The notes under the pieces are model-generated. The model worked only from the letters and a program-made list of their open reading frames with translations, did no database searches and was not told the origin of the DNA. Both the position numbers and the translations under genes were made by a program. From contig NZ_CP072036.1 of assembly GCF_018847375.1 (NCBI RefSeq), forward strand, positions 1 to 64,000: DNA of 64,000 bases, written 5' to 3'. The DNA is from Akkermansia massiliensis. GTDB lineage: Bacteria; Verrucomicrobiota; Verrucomicrobiia; Verrucomicrobiales; Akkermansiaceae. Below, piece by piece: positions 9,413 to 21,591 of this stretch. Position 1 is the stretch's first letter. Each line of letters begins with the position of its first letter.

Positions 9413-9809
9413 AGACCCATCATTATCAATAAAAAAATAACGGTCAAGCAAGATTATTCGCCGGAGCGTATTCTGAAGAGGAGGAAAACAGGCAGGTAAT
9501 GCCGGCTTGAGAAGGCCGGGAAAAAAGCTGAACGAAGGAACAGGAATTTGCATTTGTTTTTCACCTGCCGGGAGCGGGAAAAGAAAGAATTCAGCGGCGC
9601 GCCGCACCACGGTTCTTCAGGAAGAAGGCCGGAACCTAACTTGGCGGCTGGACAGAAAACGCACAAGAGCTAAACCGCCGATTTTTTGGCGGCCCCCATT
9701 CTCCCGGCAAAGGCTCAACAACCGCCCCCGCGTCCCATCAACAAACAGCCAACCGGGAACAAGGGCCTCCCGGCCCTTGTAAAAAACAGTCCAACATAAA
9801 AATATTCCC
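9413..9809. other. Intergenic region, 397 bases
   Basis: Lies between two reverse-strand genes. The part nearest the thioredoxin gene is AT-rich and should hold its promoter. The rest is GC-rich with only short overlapping open frames of no recognisable character. The only structured feature is the inverted repeat at 9759-9780. Confidence 0.6.
9759..9780. repeat. Perfect 9-bp inverted repeat
   Basis: ACAAGGGCC and GGCCCTTGT flank a 4-base loop, 30 bases beyond the stop of the reverse-strand gene at 9810. The adjoining homopolymer is on the wrong side for a terminator of that gene: read on the reverse strand the T-run precedes the hairpin. It may stall RNA polymerase or act as an mRNA 3'-end stabiliser. 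Confidence 0.5.
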
Positions 9810-10589
9810 TTATGCCCCCTTTTTGGGCGGAGCATTCAAATCCACGGTCACCTTCACGGGAACATCCATGGCCTTGACGCCCTTGCTGGCCACCACCGTA
9901 GCTTTCATTTTAGCGGGCATGTTCTTTACCTGGTACGTATAAGTGCGGGAAGGAACGGAACCGAAGCTGAACGAACTTTTGGACACGCCGGGTATCTCCA
10001 GTTTGCTGCCCTCCGCGTCAGTCAGCGTTATCTCCTCCACATGGAGCGTATCACTGAATTCCAGTTCCACCTCACCGGAAGCCTTGCCGTGGTCCTTTGC
10101 ATCCTTCACGGTGATTTCCATGCCCTCCACCTTGAATTTGGCGCCCTTCCGCGCGTCAAACTCCTGGCCCGGAAAAGTCCTGCTTCCTTCGGAAACCTTC
10201 ATGTTGACCACTCCGTCCAGCTTCAGGGGAAACACAGGTTTCTGTTTCAGCCTCAGGGAATGTTTGGCAAAGGCTCCGGAATCACCAATGCGGGTAAAGA
10301 AATTGTCGAATTTGGCTTTTGTCCTGGCGCCGCGGCCATCCGTAACTTCAAGCTGTGAGTCCTCACCGCCCTTAACGAATTTACAGCCCTTGGGAGCAAC
10401 GAAACCCAGCACCACCTCCACGGCATCCTTATTTCTGTTAAACATGTCATCCACGCCGGCAGGATCAGGGAAGGACAGGGAGACCTGGGAGACATAAACG
10501 TTCACGTCCTGTCCGCTGGCGCAGGCTATCTGGGAAACGGCGCCCAGGAAACATGCCACGGCAGTCGGCAACAATGTTTTTTTCATCAT
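9810..10589 (-). CDS. Secreted protein of unknown function
   Basis: 259 residues after choosing the first of two adjacent ATG codons at 10589, which gives a signal peptide (KKTLLPTAVACFLGAVSQIACA, cleavage near ASG). The mature part is beta-rich, with short charged strands separated by Gly/Asp turns and no cysteine pair or catalytic motif that I recognise. It reads like an immunoglobulin-like or other all-beta periplasmic or surface protein. It is divergent from pheA with a 141-base shared upstream region. I do not recognise a family; it may be specific to this lineage. Confidence 0.75.
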   Translation of the reverse strand: MMKKTLLPTAVACFLGAVSQIACASGQDVNVYVSQVSLSFPDPAGVDDMFNRNKDAVEVVLGFVAPKGCKFVKGGEDSQLEVTDGRGARTKAKFDNFFTRIGDSGAFAKHSLRLKQKPVFPLKLDGVVNMKVSEGSRTFPGQEFDARKGAKFKVEGMEITVKDAKDHGKASGEVELEFSDTLHVEEITLTDAEGSKLEIPGVSKSSFSFGSVPSRTYTYQVKNMPAKMKATVVASKGVKAMDVPVKVTVDLNAPPKKGA

Positions 10590-10730
10590 ATTAAAGAGAG
10601 GCAAACCTACCCTGCATCTTCCGTGCATGCAAGAAAAATCCGCCATGGAGAAGCCCCCCCTTTAATCTTGATTTGCCCCTCCGGAACCGCTACCCTGACG
10701 CGGCTTTAAACACACAGCTTTCACAGAGAC

Positions 10731-11888
10731 ATGGAGAACATTCAACACGGGGATTCCGCCTCCCCGGCCAATCCCCCCCGGCAGCAGAAAAGCGGAAACA
10801 CGGATGAACAGACCATCGCCCTGACGAAGGCGCGTCTGGCCATTGACGAGGTGGACGCCCGGATTGTGGAGCTGCTTAAGAACCGCGCCGAATGGGTGCA
10901 GGAAGTCGGCCGCATTAAAAAGGAGGGGAATTCCCCCATCTTCGTTCCCGAACGGGAAACGGCCCTGCTCAGCAAGCTGAACCGCCTGAACGCGGGCGTG
11001 CTGCCGGAGGCCTCCCTCCAGGCCATTTACCGTGAAATCATCTCCTGCTCCTTCTTCCTGGAAGGGGGGCTTACCATTGCCTACCTGGGCCCCAAGGGCA
11101 CGTGGAGCCACCAGGCGGCCCTCAAGCAGTTCGGTAAAAGCTGCGAACTTATCCCGTGCCAGAGCTTCAAGGACGTGTTTGACATGGTGGACCGCGGGAA
11201 GGCCCAGTACGGCGTGGTGCCCGTGGAAAACTCCTCGGAAGGCTCCGTGACCGCCGTGATGGACCTCTTCGTCACCTCCCCCCTCAAAATCTGCGCCCAG
11301 ATCAATCTGAACATCCGCAACAGCCTGATGGCGGACATCCCGCGGGAACACATCCGCATCCTGTATTCCCATCCGCAGGTTCTCGGCCAGACGCGGAACT
11401 GGATTCTGCGGCACTTCCCGAACGCGGAGCTCGTGGAAACCTCCTCCACCACGAAGGCCAGCATCCTTGCCAAGGAGAATGCCTCCATGGGCGCGGCGTC
11501 CCTGGGCTGCCCGCTGGCCGCGGAACTGTTCGGCCTGAACATTCTGGAAGAAGACGCGCAGGACCAGGCCTGCAACACCACCCGTTTTGCCGTCATCGGC
11601 CGCCAGGAAACGCAGCCCAGCGGCAGGGACCGCACATCCCTGCTCATCCGCATCCAGCACAAGCCCGGCACCCTGGCGGAAGTCATCAACTGCTTCCAGC
11701 GGCACAACAACAACCTGATCCGCATTGAATCCCGCCCCTCCAAGGTCATCAACTGGGAGTACGTCTTTTACATAGACGCCGTAGGCCACATTCAGGAATC
11801 CCCCCTACGGGAGACCCTCCCGGAGCTGGAACAGCACTGCTCCATGCTGAAAATCCTGGGCAGTTACGCGGATACGGACGTCATTTGA
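10731..11888 (+). CDS. pheA: Bifunctional chorismate mutase / prephenate dehydratase
   Basis: Makes phenylpyruvate from chorismate in two steps, the committed branch to phenylalanine. The 385-residue P-protein has, in order, an extra polar 20-residue N-terminus, an AroQ chorismate mutase helix bundle (about 24-105, with LLKNRAEWVQEVGRIKK), the prephenate dehydratase domain starting at IAYLGPKGTWSHQAA (about 115), the catalytic NTTRF segment near 283, and a C-terminal ACT domain (about 300-380) with the phenylalanine-binding GTLAEVI and ESRPSK (ESRP) elements, so feedback inhibition by Phe is expected. It stands alone, with fucosidase and ligA genes downstream that are unrelated by function. 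Confidence 0.95.
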   Translation: MENIQHGDSASPANPPRQQKSGNTDEQTIALTKARLAIDEVDARIVELLKNRAEWVQEVGRIKKEGNSPIFVPERETALLSKLNRLNAGVLPEASLQAIYREIISCSFFLEGGLTIAYLGPKGTWSHQAALKQFGKSCELIPCQSFKDVFDMVDRGKAQYGVVPVENSSEGSVTAVMDLFVTSPLKICAQINLNIRNSLMADIPREHIRILYSHPQVLGQTRNWILRHFPNAELVETSSTTKASILAKENASMGAASLGCPLAAELFGLNILEEDAQDQACNTTRFAVIGRQETQPSGRDRTSLLIRIQHKPGTLAEVINCFQRHNNNLIRIESRPSKVINWEYVFYIDAVGHIQESPLRETLPELEQHCSMLKILGSYADTDVI

Positions 11889-11932
11889 CCGGCTTAATCT
11901 TTCTCCCCCGCTTCATACCACCCTGAAAAACC

Positions 11933-13549
11933 ATGAAAATCGCTACGATTGCCGCCCTGGCCCTCACCCTGGCACTTCCCTCTCTGGCCCAGCAGTCCGC
12001 CACTAAAATCGTTACGGAGAACGGGCAGCCCACGCTGGCCCTGGATGAACAGTTCGCGGCCCGGCTGCGCAGCGGCAGGACGGAACAAAACGCCCCCGCC
12101 ACGGTTCCCTCGGAATTCTCGGCAGCCGCCCCCGGACTTCCCCTCCCCGCGGACGCCAACCACGCTGCCGTGAAGGAAACGGCGGAAGAACGCAACCGTC
12201 GCATGGAATGGTGGAGGGACGCCAAATTCGGCATGTTCATCCACTACGGCCTGTATTCCGGGCTGGCCGGGGAATGGAAAGGCAAGCCCGGCGGTTCCGA
12301 ATGGATTCAGAAAAACGTGGAAGTGGACACGGATTCCTACGCTGCGGAAGCCCTGCCCCTGTTCAAGCCCAAGGAAGGGCTGACGGAAGAATGGGCCCGG
12401 CTTGCCCGGGACGCAGGGTGCCAATACGTGGTGCTCACCAGCAAGCATCATGAAGGCTTCGGCCTGTTTGACAGCGCCCAGACGGATTACGACGCCAAAA
12501 GCGCCGTGAACCGGGACATTATCCGCGAATACGTGGACTCCTGCCGCAAGCGCGGCTTGAAGGTAGGCCTTTACCACTCCGTCATCGACTGGCACCACCC
12601 GTCCTATGACAACACCATCTGTCCGGACCTCTGCTACCCCGCGGGACAGGCGGAAATGCTTAAAAGAAAAAACATCCCGCGGGATCACGCCGCCTACCAG
12701 AAGTACCTGCACGCCCAGGTCCGGGAGCTGATGACCCGTTACGCTCCCATTGACATCATGTGGTGGGATTATTCCCAGGGAGCCATGGAAGGGGCCAGGG
12801 GCTGGAAAGCGCCGGAACTGATGGACATGGTGCGCTCCATCAATCCCGGCGTCATCATGAACAACCGCCTGTACGCCTATTCCGGCCTGAACCGGGACCA
12901 GGCCGGCACGCTGGACCTGCGCTGCGGGGACTACATCACCCCGGAACGCTTCATCCCCCGGCGCGGCTATCCCGGCGTGGACTGGGAATCCTGCATGACG
13001 GTAAGCGACAAATGGGGCTACAACCGGTATGACACCAACATCAAGTCTCCGGAAACCGTCATTGAAAAACTGGTGGAATGCGTCACCAAGGGAGGCAACC
13101 TCCTGCTGAACGTGAACCCGATGGCGGACGGAACCGTTCCGGAAAAAGTGGCCGCCACCATGCGCGGCGTGGGCCAGTGGCTCAAGATCAACGGGGAGGC
13201 CGTGTACGGCACGCGGGCCTTCACGGAACTGGACCAGCCCGCCTCCATCAACCGGCAGGGGGACATCTTCGTCTTCCTGGTTCCGCCGCCGGACAAGGGA
13301 CCGGCCCAGCCGCCCAGCGAAGGGACCATGAAGGAACTGACGGAAGGCGCGGAATACGCCCGCATGCAGCCGCTGGATTCCACCGGATACGAGGACGAGG
13401 AAGGAACCTCCGTCTCCCTTCCCGCAGGCTACTCCAAAGCGGTGCTGCTGGGAGACAACACCGCCCTGCCCGTCGTCAACGGAACGGTTCTGTTCAAGGC
13501 GCACGAACACTCCAAAACGCCCTGTTCCGTCATCAAACTGAGCAAATAG
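11933..13549 (+). CDS. Alpha-L-fucosidase, glycoside hydrolase family 29
   Basis: Removes L-fucose from glycans such as mucin O-glycans and host fucosylated oligosaccharides. The 538-residue precursor has a signal peptide (MKIATIAALALTLALPSLAQ) and a linker to about residue 85. The GH29 TIM barrel starts at WWRDAKFGMFIHYGLYS, continues with VLTSKHHEGFGLFDS, and carries the nucleophile Asp in IDIMWWDYSQG near residue 280. A short beta-sandwich tail follows about residue 420. The export signal places it outside the cytoplasm. With the GH109-type and GH95 genes further on, it marks a mucin-degrading lifestyle. The sub-specificity (alpha-1,2 versus 1,3/1,4) cannot be assigned. Confidence 0.93.
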   Translation: MKIATIAALALTLALPSLAQQSATKIVTENGQPTLALDEQFAARLRSGRTEQNAPATVPSEFSAAAPGLPLPADANHAAVKETAEERNRRMEWWRDAKFGMFIHYGLYSGLAGEWKGKPGGSEWIQKNVEVDTDSYAAEALPLFKPKEGLTEEWARLARDAGCQYVVLTSKHHEGFGLFDSAQTDYDAKSAVNRDIIREYVDSCRKRGLKVGLYHSVIDWHHPSYDNTICPDLCYPAGQAEMLKRKNIPRDHAAYQKYLHAQVRELMTRYAPIDIMWWDYSQGAMEGARGWKAPELMDMVRSINPGVIMNNRLYAYSGLNRDQAGTLDLRCGDYITPERFIPRRGYPGVDWESCMTVSDKWGYNRYDTNIKSPETVIEKLVECVTKGGNLLLNVNPMADGTVPEKVAATMRGVGQWLKINGEAVYGTRAFTELDQPASINRQGDIFVFLVPPPDKGPAQPPSEGTMKELTEGAEYARMQPLDSTGYEDEEGTSVSLPAGYSKAVLLGDNTALPVVNGTVLFKAHEHSKTPCSVIKLSK

Positions 13550-15958
<2,409 letters not shown>

Positions 15959-16211
15959 GCCGCCATCCCTACCCTACGCTGTTTCCCATCGACGCTACAG
16001 AAACCCGTTCCCTGCATCATGCCGCAGGCTTCCGCCTGTTCCATCCCGCCGGAGCTCAAGGCAAAAACGCCCGATGCGCGCCCTCCGTCCATCTCTTCTC
16101 CCTTCCATGTTCCGTCTGATTTTTTCCGTGTGCCGCATTCCGGGAATTTAATTCCTGAATCCTGCAAAAAAGCTTGCTACGGACCGGCATCTGCTCCCTA
16201 ATAAACCGCGT

Positions 16212-16820
16212 ATGCTGAACCTGCCTAACGCCATTACCCTGACACGGATTGCCCTGGTAGTCGTCTTCACGGCAGCAGTCAGCATCGCGGACCAGTATTC
16301 CTGGGGATACCTAGCCGCACTGGTCACCTTCATCCTGGCGGCCTGCACGGACTGGCTGGACGGCTACCTGGCCCGCCGCCTGAACCAGGTCACCACCTTC
16401 GGCAAGCTCATTGACCCCCTGGCGGACAAGATTGCCGTTTCCGCCGCCTTCATTTACCTGACGGGCGTGGGGCTATGCCCCGTCTGGGTCACCATTCTCA
16501 TCATCAGCCGGGAATTCCTGGTCACGGGCCTGCGCCAGATTGCCCAGGACCACGGCGTCATCATTCCCGCGGGCACGTCCGGCAAATGGAAAACCGCCTT
16601 CCAGCTGGCTTTCTGCATCGCCTCCCTGCTGGCCCTGACCTGGACGCACACGCCGGAATACCTGCCCTCCTTCCTGGACCAGCTTGCGGCGCTCTGCCTG
16701 TGGCACGGATCCGGAGCTTCCAATTTCCTGTACCAGTTCACTCTGTGGGGCTCCATCATCCTGACCGTGTATTCCGGGGCCGTTTACTGCGTGGGCGCGC
16801 GCAAATTTCTGCAGCGCTGA
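16212..16820 (+). CDS. pgsA: CDP-diacylglycerol-glycerol-3-phosphate 3-phosphatidyltransferase
   Basis: Inner-membrane enzyme that makes phosphatidylglycerophosphate from CDP-diacylglycerol and glycerol-3-phosphate. The 202-residue product has several membrane helices and the complete CDP-alcohol phosphotransferase motif (D-G-x2-A-R-x8-G-x3-D-x3-D), seen as DGYLARRLNQVTTFGKLID followed by PLADK. The N-terminal MLNLPNAITLTRI is typical of PgsA. It stands between ligA and the helicase gene, with 253 unremarkable bases upstream. Confidence 0.94.
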   Translation: MLNLPNAITLTRIALVVVFTAAVSIADQYSWGYLAALVTFILAACTDWLDGYLARRLNQVTTFGKLIDPLADKIAVSAAFIYLTGVGLCPVWVTILIISREFLVTGLRQIAQDHGVIIPAGTSGKWKTAFQLAFCIASLLALTWTHTPEYLPSFLDQLAALCLWHGSGASNFLYQFTLWGSIILTVYSGAVYCVGARKFLQR

Positions 16821-17303
16821 AATACATCCCTCCGGACAGCCTGTGATGCGTGCCAAGAGAGCCGCAGGCCTTTACGGAAACTGACTTGATATTCCGCAGG
16901 AGGGCACAAGCTTTTTTAAAGAAGTAATTAGCTAAAGCTCAATCCAGTATCCAGTTGCCGCAAGGACTTGCCGCGCTCCATGCTCCTACAGGCCGTTCCT
17001 CCTTGATGGCCGCCAACCGGGTTCCATCTCCAGCCTCTTCCGGAACTGACGGAAAAGGATTCATGACGTGCAGGACGTTTTTATTTCTCTTGACGGCTGT
17101 CCTTTGCCGTGCTTTTATGGCCCTGTTCCCGCCGAATGGTGCTTGGTTGTTGATTTTTGATAGTCATTTGCGGTTGGCGGAATACGGGCGTCTCCGTATT
17201 GATCCTTTCAGTATCGCTCCTGCGGGCTTCTTTTTGTTCCGCTATTGTCGTGATTCCGTCAGTTCATTGCAGCCGAGGCGCATTCACAGACACATCAATA
17301 AAC
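16821..17303. other. Intergenic region and helicase leader, 483 bases
   Basis: No gene is supported here. The open frames present are continuations of the helicase frame upstream of its start or lack coding character. The region holds the promoter candidate at 17090-17118, which would give the helicase mRNA a leader of roughly 180 bases, rich in T and G compared with the flanking genes. Long leaders are common for cold-inducible DEAD-box helicase genes, but I recognise no named RNA element. Confidence 0.55.
17090..17118 (+). promoter_or_regulatory. Candidate sigma-70 promoter of the DEAD-box helicase gene
   Basis: TTGACG and TTTTAT are separated by exactly 17 bases. The -35 is close to consensus, the -10 moderately so. 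It is the best promoter-like pair in the 483-base gap; alternatives cannot be excluded. Confidence 0.45.
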
Positions 17304-18572
17304 ATGGTATCAACCACATTCAGGGAGCTTGGCTTGTCGGCTCCCATTCTCCGCCAGCTGGAGAAACTGGAGTACAAGACCCCCACCCCCATCCAGGCAG
17401 CCTGCATCCCCCTGCTGCTGCAGAACAAGGACCTGATGGGACTGGCGCAGACCGGAACCGGCAAAACGGCCGCGTTCGCCCTGCCCCTTATTCAACAATT
17501 TTCAGAACATCCCAGAAAGCCGCTTGCCCGCCAGGTAAGGGCGCTCATCCTGAGCCCCACCCGGGAACTGGCCGCGCAGATTCATGACAACATCTGCGCC
17601 TACGCCAAAGGGCTGAACCTGTCCACCGCCGTCATCTTCGGCGGCGTGGGGTACGCCCCCCAGTTCAAGAAGCTGGCCGGCGGCCTGGATATTCTGGTAG
17701 CCACGCCCGGCAGGCTGATTGACCATCTGGAACGCCAGACCGTCAACCTGGGCGGTGTGGAAACCCTGATTCTGGACGAAGCGGACCACATGCTGGACAT
17801 GGGCTTCGCTCCGGCCCTGAAAAAGATCGTCGCCAAAATCCCGAAGAAACGCCATACCCAGATGTTCTCCGCCACCATGCCGGACAACATTCTGCAACTG
17901 GCCCAGTCCCTGCTTCAGGAACCGGAAACGGTGATGGTCACCCCCCCGGCCGCCACGGCGGACAGGGTGGAACAGTCCCTCTGCATGGTTGGCTCCCAGG
18001 CGGAAAAAAGGCCCCTTACCCTGGATCTGCTGGAACAGCAGGAACAGCCGGGCCGCACGCTCATCTTCACCCGGACCAAGCACGGCGCGAACCGCCTGGC
18101 CTCCTTCCTGACCGGAAAGGACCACCCGGCCTCCGCCATCCACGGCGACAAGAGCCAGGGCACGCGTGAACGCATGCTCCGGGAATTCCGTTCCGGGGAA
18201 ACGCCCATTCTCGTCGCCACGGACATCGCCGCCCGCGGCATTGACGTGAAAGACGTGCAGCTCGTCATCAACTACGATCTGCCGGAAGAACCGGAAGTCT
18301 ATGTGCACCGCATCGGCCGCACGGCACGCGCCGGAGCCGCCGGGCAAGCCATCGCCCTCTGTTCCCCGGATGAAATCAAAAAAGCCAGGGACGTGCACAA
18401 GCTGCTGGGGCGCCTCCTTCCCGTCCATTCCTCCAGCGCCACCATACCGTCTGAATTGCAGACGGTTCCCGGCACGCACCGGGAAAGGAAAAACTCCATG
18501 CAGGAAAACCGTTCCGCCTCCCGCAGGGGGCCGCGGAAAAGTTACGGAAGGCGGAATTCCGCCGGAAGGTAG
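17304..18572 (+). CDS. DEAD-box ATP-dependent RNA helicase
   Basis: ATP-dependent RNA unwinding in ribosome assembly or RNA decay. The 422-residue product has the Q motif region (FRELGLSAPILRQLEKLEYKTPTPIQ), motif I AQTGTGKT, Ia PTRELAAQ, motif II DEAD in LDEADHMLDMG, motif III SAT and motif VI HRIGRTARAG. A short basic tail rich in Arg, Ser and Gly ends the protein, as in RhlE-type helicases. The frame is open for 49 codons further upstream, but the ATG at 17304 sits right before the Q motif and gives the normal family N-terminus. It is closest to the RhlE group by length and tail. Confidence 0.94.
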   Translation: MVSTTFRELGLSAPILRQLEKLEYKTPTPIQAACIPLLLQNKDLMGLAQTGTGKTAAFALPLIQQFSEHPRKPLARQVRALILSPTRELAAQIHDNICAYAKGLNLSTAVIFGGVGYAPQFKKLAGGLDILVATPGRLIDHLERQTVNLGGVETLILDEADHMLDMGFAPALKKIVAKIPKKRHTQMFSATMPDNILQLAQSLLQEPETVMVTPPAATADRVEQSLCMVGSQAEKRPLTLDLLEQQEQPGRTLIFTRTKHGANRLASFLTGKDHPASAIHGDKSQGTRERMLREFRSGETPILVATDIAARGIDVKDVQLVINYDLPEEPEVYVHRIGRTARAGAAGQAIALCSPDEIKKARDVHKLLGRLLPVHSSSATIPSELQTVPGTHRERKNSMQENRSASRRGPRKSYGRRNSAGR

Positions 18573-18705
18573 GGAAGCCGTGCGGGCGCATGATTTTAAT
18601 CATTCAAAAAAACTTTTGAACGAAATCAGGGGCTGCACAGTCTCACTTGCTACAAACGGTTCACCGGACCGTTCCAGTCGGGAAGCTTCAACCGGAGTTT
18701 CAATC

Positions 18706-19314
18706 ATGAAAATCATCTCGTCCATCATCAAGACACTGTGCGTGGGTACCGTCGGTTCCCTCGCCTGCCAGGCCGCCATGCAGGCTTACGCGGATGACGT
18801 TCCCTCCACGTTTGTGGAAGGCAACTATTCCCCGGAAGTAGCCCGCTACGTGCAGAGCATCGCAGGCGTGGCGCTGGCCTCAGGCATTCATGATTATGAC
18901 GAAAACGCTACCAGCAGCTATCAGGTTCTGGCTCAGGTTCTCAACAGCGGCAATGCAACGGAATTGCCGGACGACCTGAAACGGGCCATTGAAATGCTGA
19001 CCAGCTACGTCCCCGACCCGAACGCGACCATTCAGCCGATTCTGACTAAAAAACAGATTGAGAGGATGGAGCAGATGGCGGACCGTATTGAAAACCTGAT
19101 GGAGGAAAAATACGGAGTGGACCTGGAAGACTGCATGAATATCATGAAACGTGCATTGGCCCCGTCCATTCCCGACATCCTCCGCTCCTGTGACATGGAA
19201 GGCACGCAGCTGCCGACCACCACCGTTTTCCGCCCCAGGCTGGGCAAGGCGCTGAATGAAGCTTATGCCAGGCTTGCCGCGTCAAAACTTCCCGCCGCCG
19301 GCACGGCTCAGTAA
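18706..19314 (+). CDS. Secreted alpha-helical protein of unknown function
   Basis: 202 residues. The N-terminus (KIISSIIKTLCVGTVGSLAC, then AMQAYA) is a signal peptide with cleavage near AYA-DD. The mature protein is mostly helical and acidic, with no cysteine pair, no repeats and no enzyme motif that I can identify. It starts 133 bases after the helicase gene, and a terminator-like hairpin lies 275 bases after its stop codon. I do not recognise the family. Confidence 0.75.
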   Translation: MKIISSIIKTLCVGTVGSLACQAAMQAYADDVPSTFVEGNYSPEVARYVQSIAGVALASGIHDYDENATSSYQVLAQVLNSGNATELPDDLKRAIEMLTSYVPDPNATIQPILTKKQIERMEQMADRIENLMEEKYGVDLEDCMNIMKRALAPSIPDILRSCDMEGTQLPTTTVFRPRLGKALNEAYARLAASKLPAAGTAQ

Positions 19315-19803
19315 CCGGACCACTTCAAAACGACCGGGAAGATGATCCCGATTCCACGGCATGCGGACCCCGTCAAGGTTCCCTGAACAGAAGCCGCAGG
19401 AAACGGAATGATCTTCCCCGTCGCCAGGAAAGGAAACAACAGCCAGCGCCGGCGACACCACGCAACACTCTCCGGATGTCCTCCGATGCAGGGCCGATCC
19501 TTCGGAACGCGGTGCAGCGATACGCTCACCCCCCTTCACTCCCAAGCAACGGCATGCAACATCGGCACAACCGGGTGATGCACCTGACAGGCCCCGTCCT
19601 TCCCGCACTGCGGCAGGAATGGGGCCTTTTTCATGCCCGCCTCCCGGAAGGAGCCTGCCTTCCCCTCTTTTGACGCCTCCGGCGCGGAGCACCTCTCTCC
19701 CGCAGGAGAATGCATTTTTTGCACCATCCGTGAAAGAAAGATTCTCAAGTCCGGGTATGTATGGCAAACTAAGGACTCAAATCCTTCCATATAATTACCA
19801 TCC
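19315..19803. other. Intergenic region, 489 bases
   Basis: Between the secreted helical protein and the GH109-type gene. No convincing gene. The hairpin at 19589-19631 is the only clear element. The last 80 bases before 19804 turn AT-rich and presumably contain the promoter of the GH109-type gene, but no clean -35/-10 pair stands out. Confidence 0.6.
19589..19631 (+). terminator. Intrinsic terminator candidate
   Basis: AGGCCCC and GGGGCCT form a 7-bp GC-rich outer stem around a loop that can itself pair in part, followed directly by TTTT. Faces the forward direction downstream of the gene ending at 19314. Confidence 0.65.
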
Positions 19804-21249
19804 ATGGATAATTCATCATCACGCCGTCGTTTCCTTCAGACCCTGGGTCTGGCTACTGGCGCCCTGGCTGCCGGTTCCTTCGCCAACGCCCAGGAAGTAG
19901 CTCCCCTGGCTCCCAAAAAGATCATCGTTCCGGACCCGAACAACATCGGTCCCATGACCACGTGGCCCCCGCGCAAGCCCGGCGCCATCTACATGGGCGG
20001 CTTCAGGGCCCCCAAGCTGGACAAGGTGCGCGTGGCCTTTGTCGGCGTGGGTGAACGCGGCTCCATGCACGTGGGCCAGATGGCCGTCATTGAAGGCGCG
20101 GAAGTCGTCGGCATCTGCGACCTGTACAAGGACTGGGCGGAACGCAACGCGGCGCTGGTGGAAAAGAAGACGGGCAAGCGCCCTCCCATTTTCACGAACG
20201 GCCCGGAAGACTACAAGCGCATGATGAAGGAAGTCAAGCCGGACGCCGTCATCGTCTGCCCCAGCTGGGAATGGCACTGCCGCGTCACCTGCGACGTGAT
20301 GAAGATGGGTGCCCACGCCTTTGTGGAAGTGCCCATGGCCGTCTCCATCAAGGAACTCTGGGAAATCGTCAATACCTCCGAGGAAACCCGGAAGCACTGC
20401 ATGATGATGGAAAACGTCAACTACGGACGTGAAGAACTCATGTACCTGAACATGGTGCGCCAGGGCGTCATCGGCGACCTGCTGTACGGGGAAGCCGCCT
20501 ACATCCACGAACTGCGCGGCCAGATGAAGCAGGTGGACCGCGGCACCGGCTCCTGGAGAACCTACCACTACGCCAAGCGCAACGGCAACGTCTACCCCAC
20601 GCACGGCCTCGGCCCCATCGCCCAGTACATGAACCTGGCCCGCAAGGACGACTGCTTCGGCAGGCTCGTTTCCTTCTCCAGCCCGGCCCTGGGCCGCGCC
20701 GCCTATGCCAAGAAGAATTTCCCGGCGGACCACAAGTGGAACAAGCTGGACTTCGCCTGCGGCGACATGAACACCTCCATCATCAAGACCACCATGGGCC
20801 GCACCATCCTGGTGGAATGGGATGAAACCAGCCCGCGCCCCTACTCCCGCCTGAACCTCATTCAGGGCACCCTGGGCACGCTGGCCGGCTTCCCGACCCG
20901 CGTGGCCGGTGAAAAGCTGGGCAACGGCAACTATCACGAATGGATTGAAGGCAACGAAAAACTGGCCCCCATTTTTGAAAAGTACGATCACCCGCTCTGG
21001 AAGAAAGTCGGCCCGCTGGCCCTGAAGATGGGCGGCCACGGCGGCATGGACTTCGTGATGCTTTACCGCATCATCGAATGCCTCCGCAAGGGCGAACCGA
21101 TGGACCAGAACGTATACGAAGGCGCCTTCTGGTCCTCCGTCTCCGAGCTTTCCGAATACTCCGTGGCCCAGGGCGGCATGCCCCAGGTGTTCCCGGACTT
21201 CACCCGCGGAGACTGGAAGACGACCGCCCCGCTGGGCATCGTTCAGTAA
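19804..21249 (+). CDS. GH109-type Gfo/Idh/MocA oxidoreductase-fold glycosidase, Tat-exported
   Basis: 481-residue member of the NAD-dependent oxidoreductase superfamily, of the group classed as glycoside hydrolase family 109 (alpha-N-acetylgalactosaminidase), which uses NAD+ in a redox-assisted cleavage. The N-terminus carries a twin-arginine signal (SSSRRRFLQTLGLATGALAAG), so it is exported folded with its cofactor. The Rossmann motif is VAFVGVGERG, followed by EVPMA where oxidoreductases have EKP, and the substrate-site segment GNVYPTHGLGPI near residue 265. I recall two GH109 genes in A. muciniphila, one located near the start of the chromosome. Its own terminator follows at 21328. Substrate specificity is inferred from the family. 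Confidence 0.88.
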   Translation: MDNSSSRRRFLQTLGLATGALAAGSFANAQEVAPLAPKKIIVPDPNNIGPMTTWPPRKPGAIYMGGFRAPKLDKVRVAFVGVGERGSMHVGQMAVIEGAEVVGICDLYKDWAERNAALVEKKTGKRPPIFTNGPEDYKRMMKEVKPDAVIVCPSWEWHCRVTCDVMKMGAHAFVEVPMAVSIKELWEIVNTSEETRKHCMMMENVNYGREELMYLNMVRQGVIGDLLYGEAAYIHELRGQMKQVDRGTGSWRTYHYAKRNGNVYPTHGLGPIAQYMNLARKDDCFGRLVSFSSPALGRAAYAKKNFPADHKWNKLDFACGDMNTSIIKTTMGRTILVEWDETSPRPYSRLNLIQGTLGTLAGFPTRVAGEKLGNGNYHEWIEGNEKLAPIFEKYDHPLWKKVGPLALKMGGHGGMDFVMLYRIIECLRKGEPMDQNVYEGAFWSSVSELSEYSVAQGGMPQVFPDFTRGDWKTTAPLGIVQ

Positions 21250-21327
21250 AAAACTCATTCCCCATCCGGCCTGGAGCTTTTCCGCCTTTACAGCGGGCTT
21301 TCAGGCTGGGGCGGATTCCCCGTTCAG

Positions 21328-21360
21328 AAAACAGGCCGCTGCAAGGCGTGCCTGTTTTTT
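21328..21360 (+). terminator. Intrinsic terminator after the GH109-type gene
   Basis: AAAACAGGC and GCCTGTTTT form a 9-bp stem around a 13-base loop, and the 3' arm runs on into a T-tract. It lies about 80 bases after the stop at 21249. The remaining bases to 21591 show nothing else recognisable. Confidence 0.75.
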
Positions 21361-21591
21361 ATTGGCGTGAACAGCGGTTGCAGGGGTAAAAGGAGGCAGG
21401 CTGTTCCATTGGCAGCCCCCCTGTTCCTTGATGGAACGGGCGCTCACGTTCATAAAGGCGGAGCATGAAAACCCGCAATAAGCATTGGTTCCCTGCCTGC
21501 TGTTAGTGAAAAAGGCAGGAAAGGAAGAATGCCTTGCACCCGGAAGGTATAACCACACAGCCTGAATAATTTATGAAAGCGCCGACTCAAC

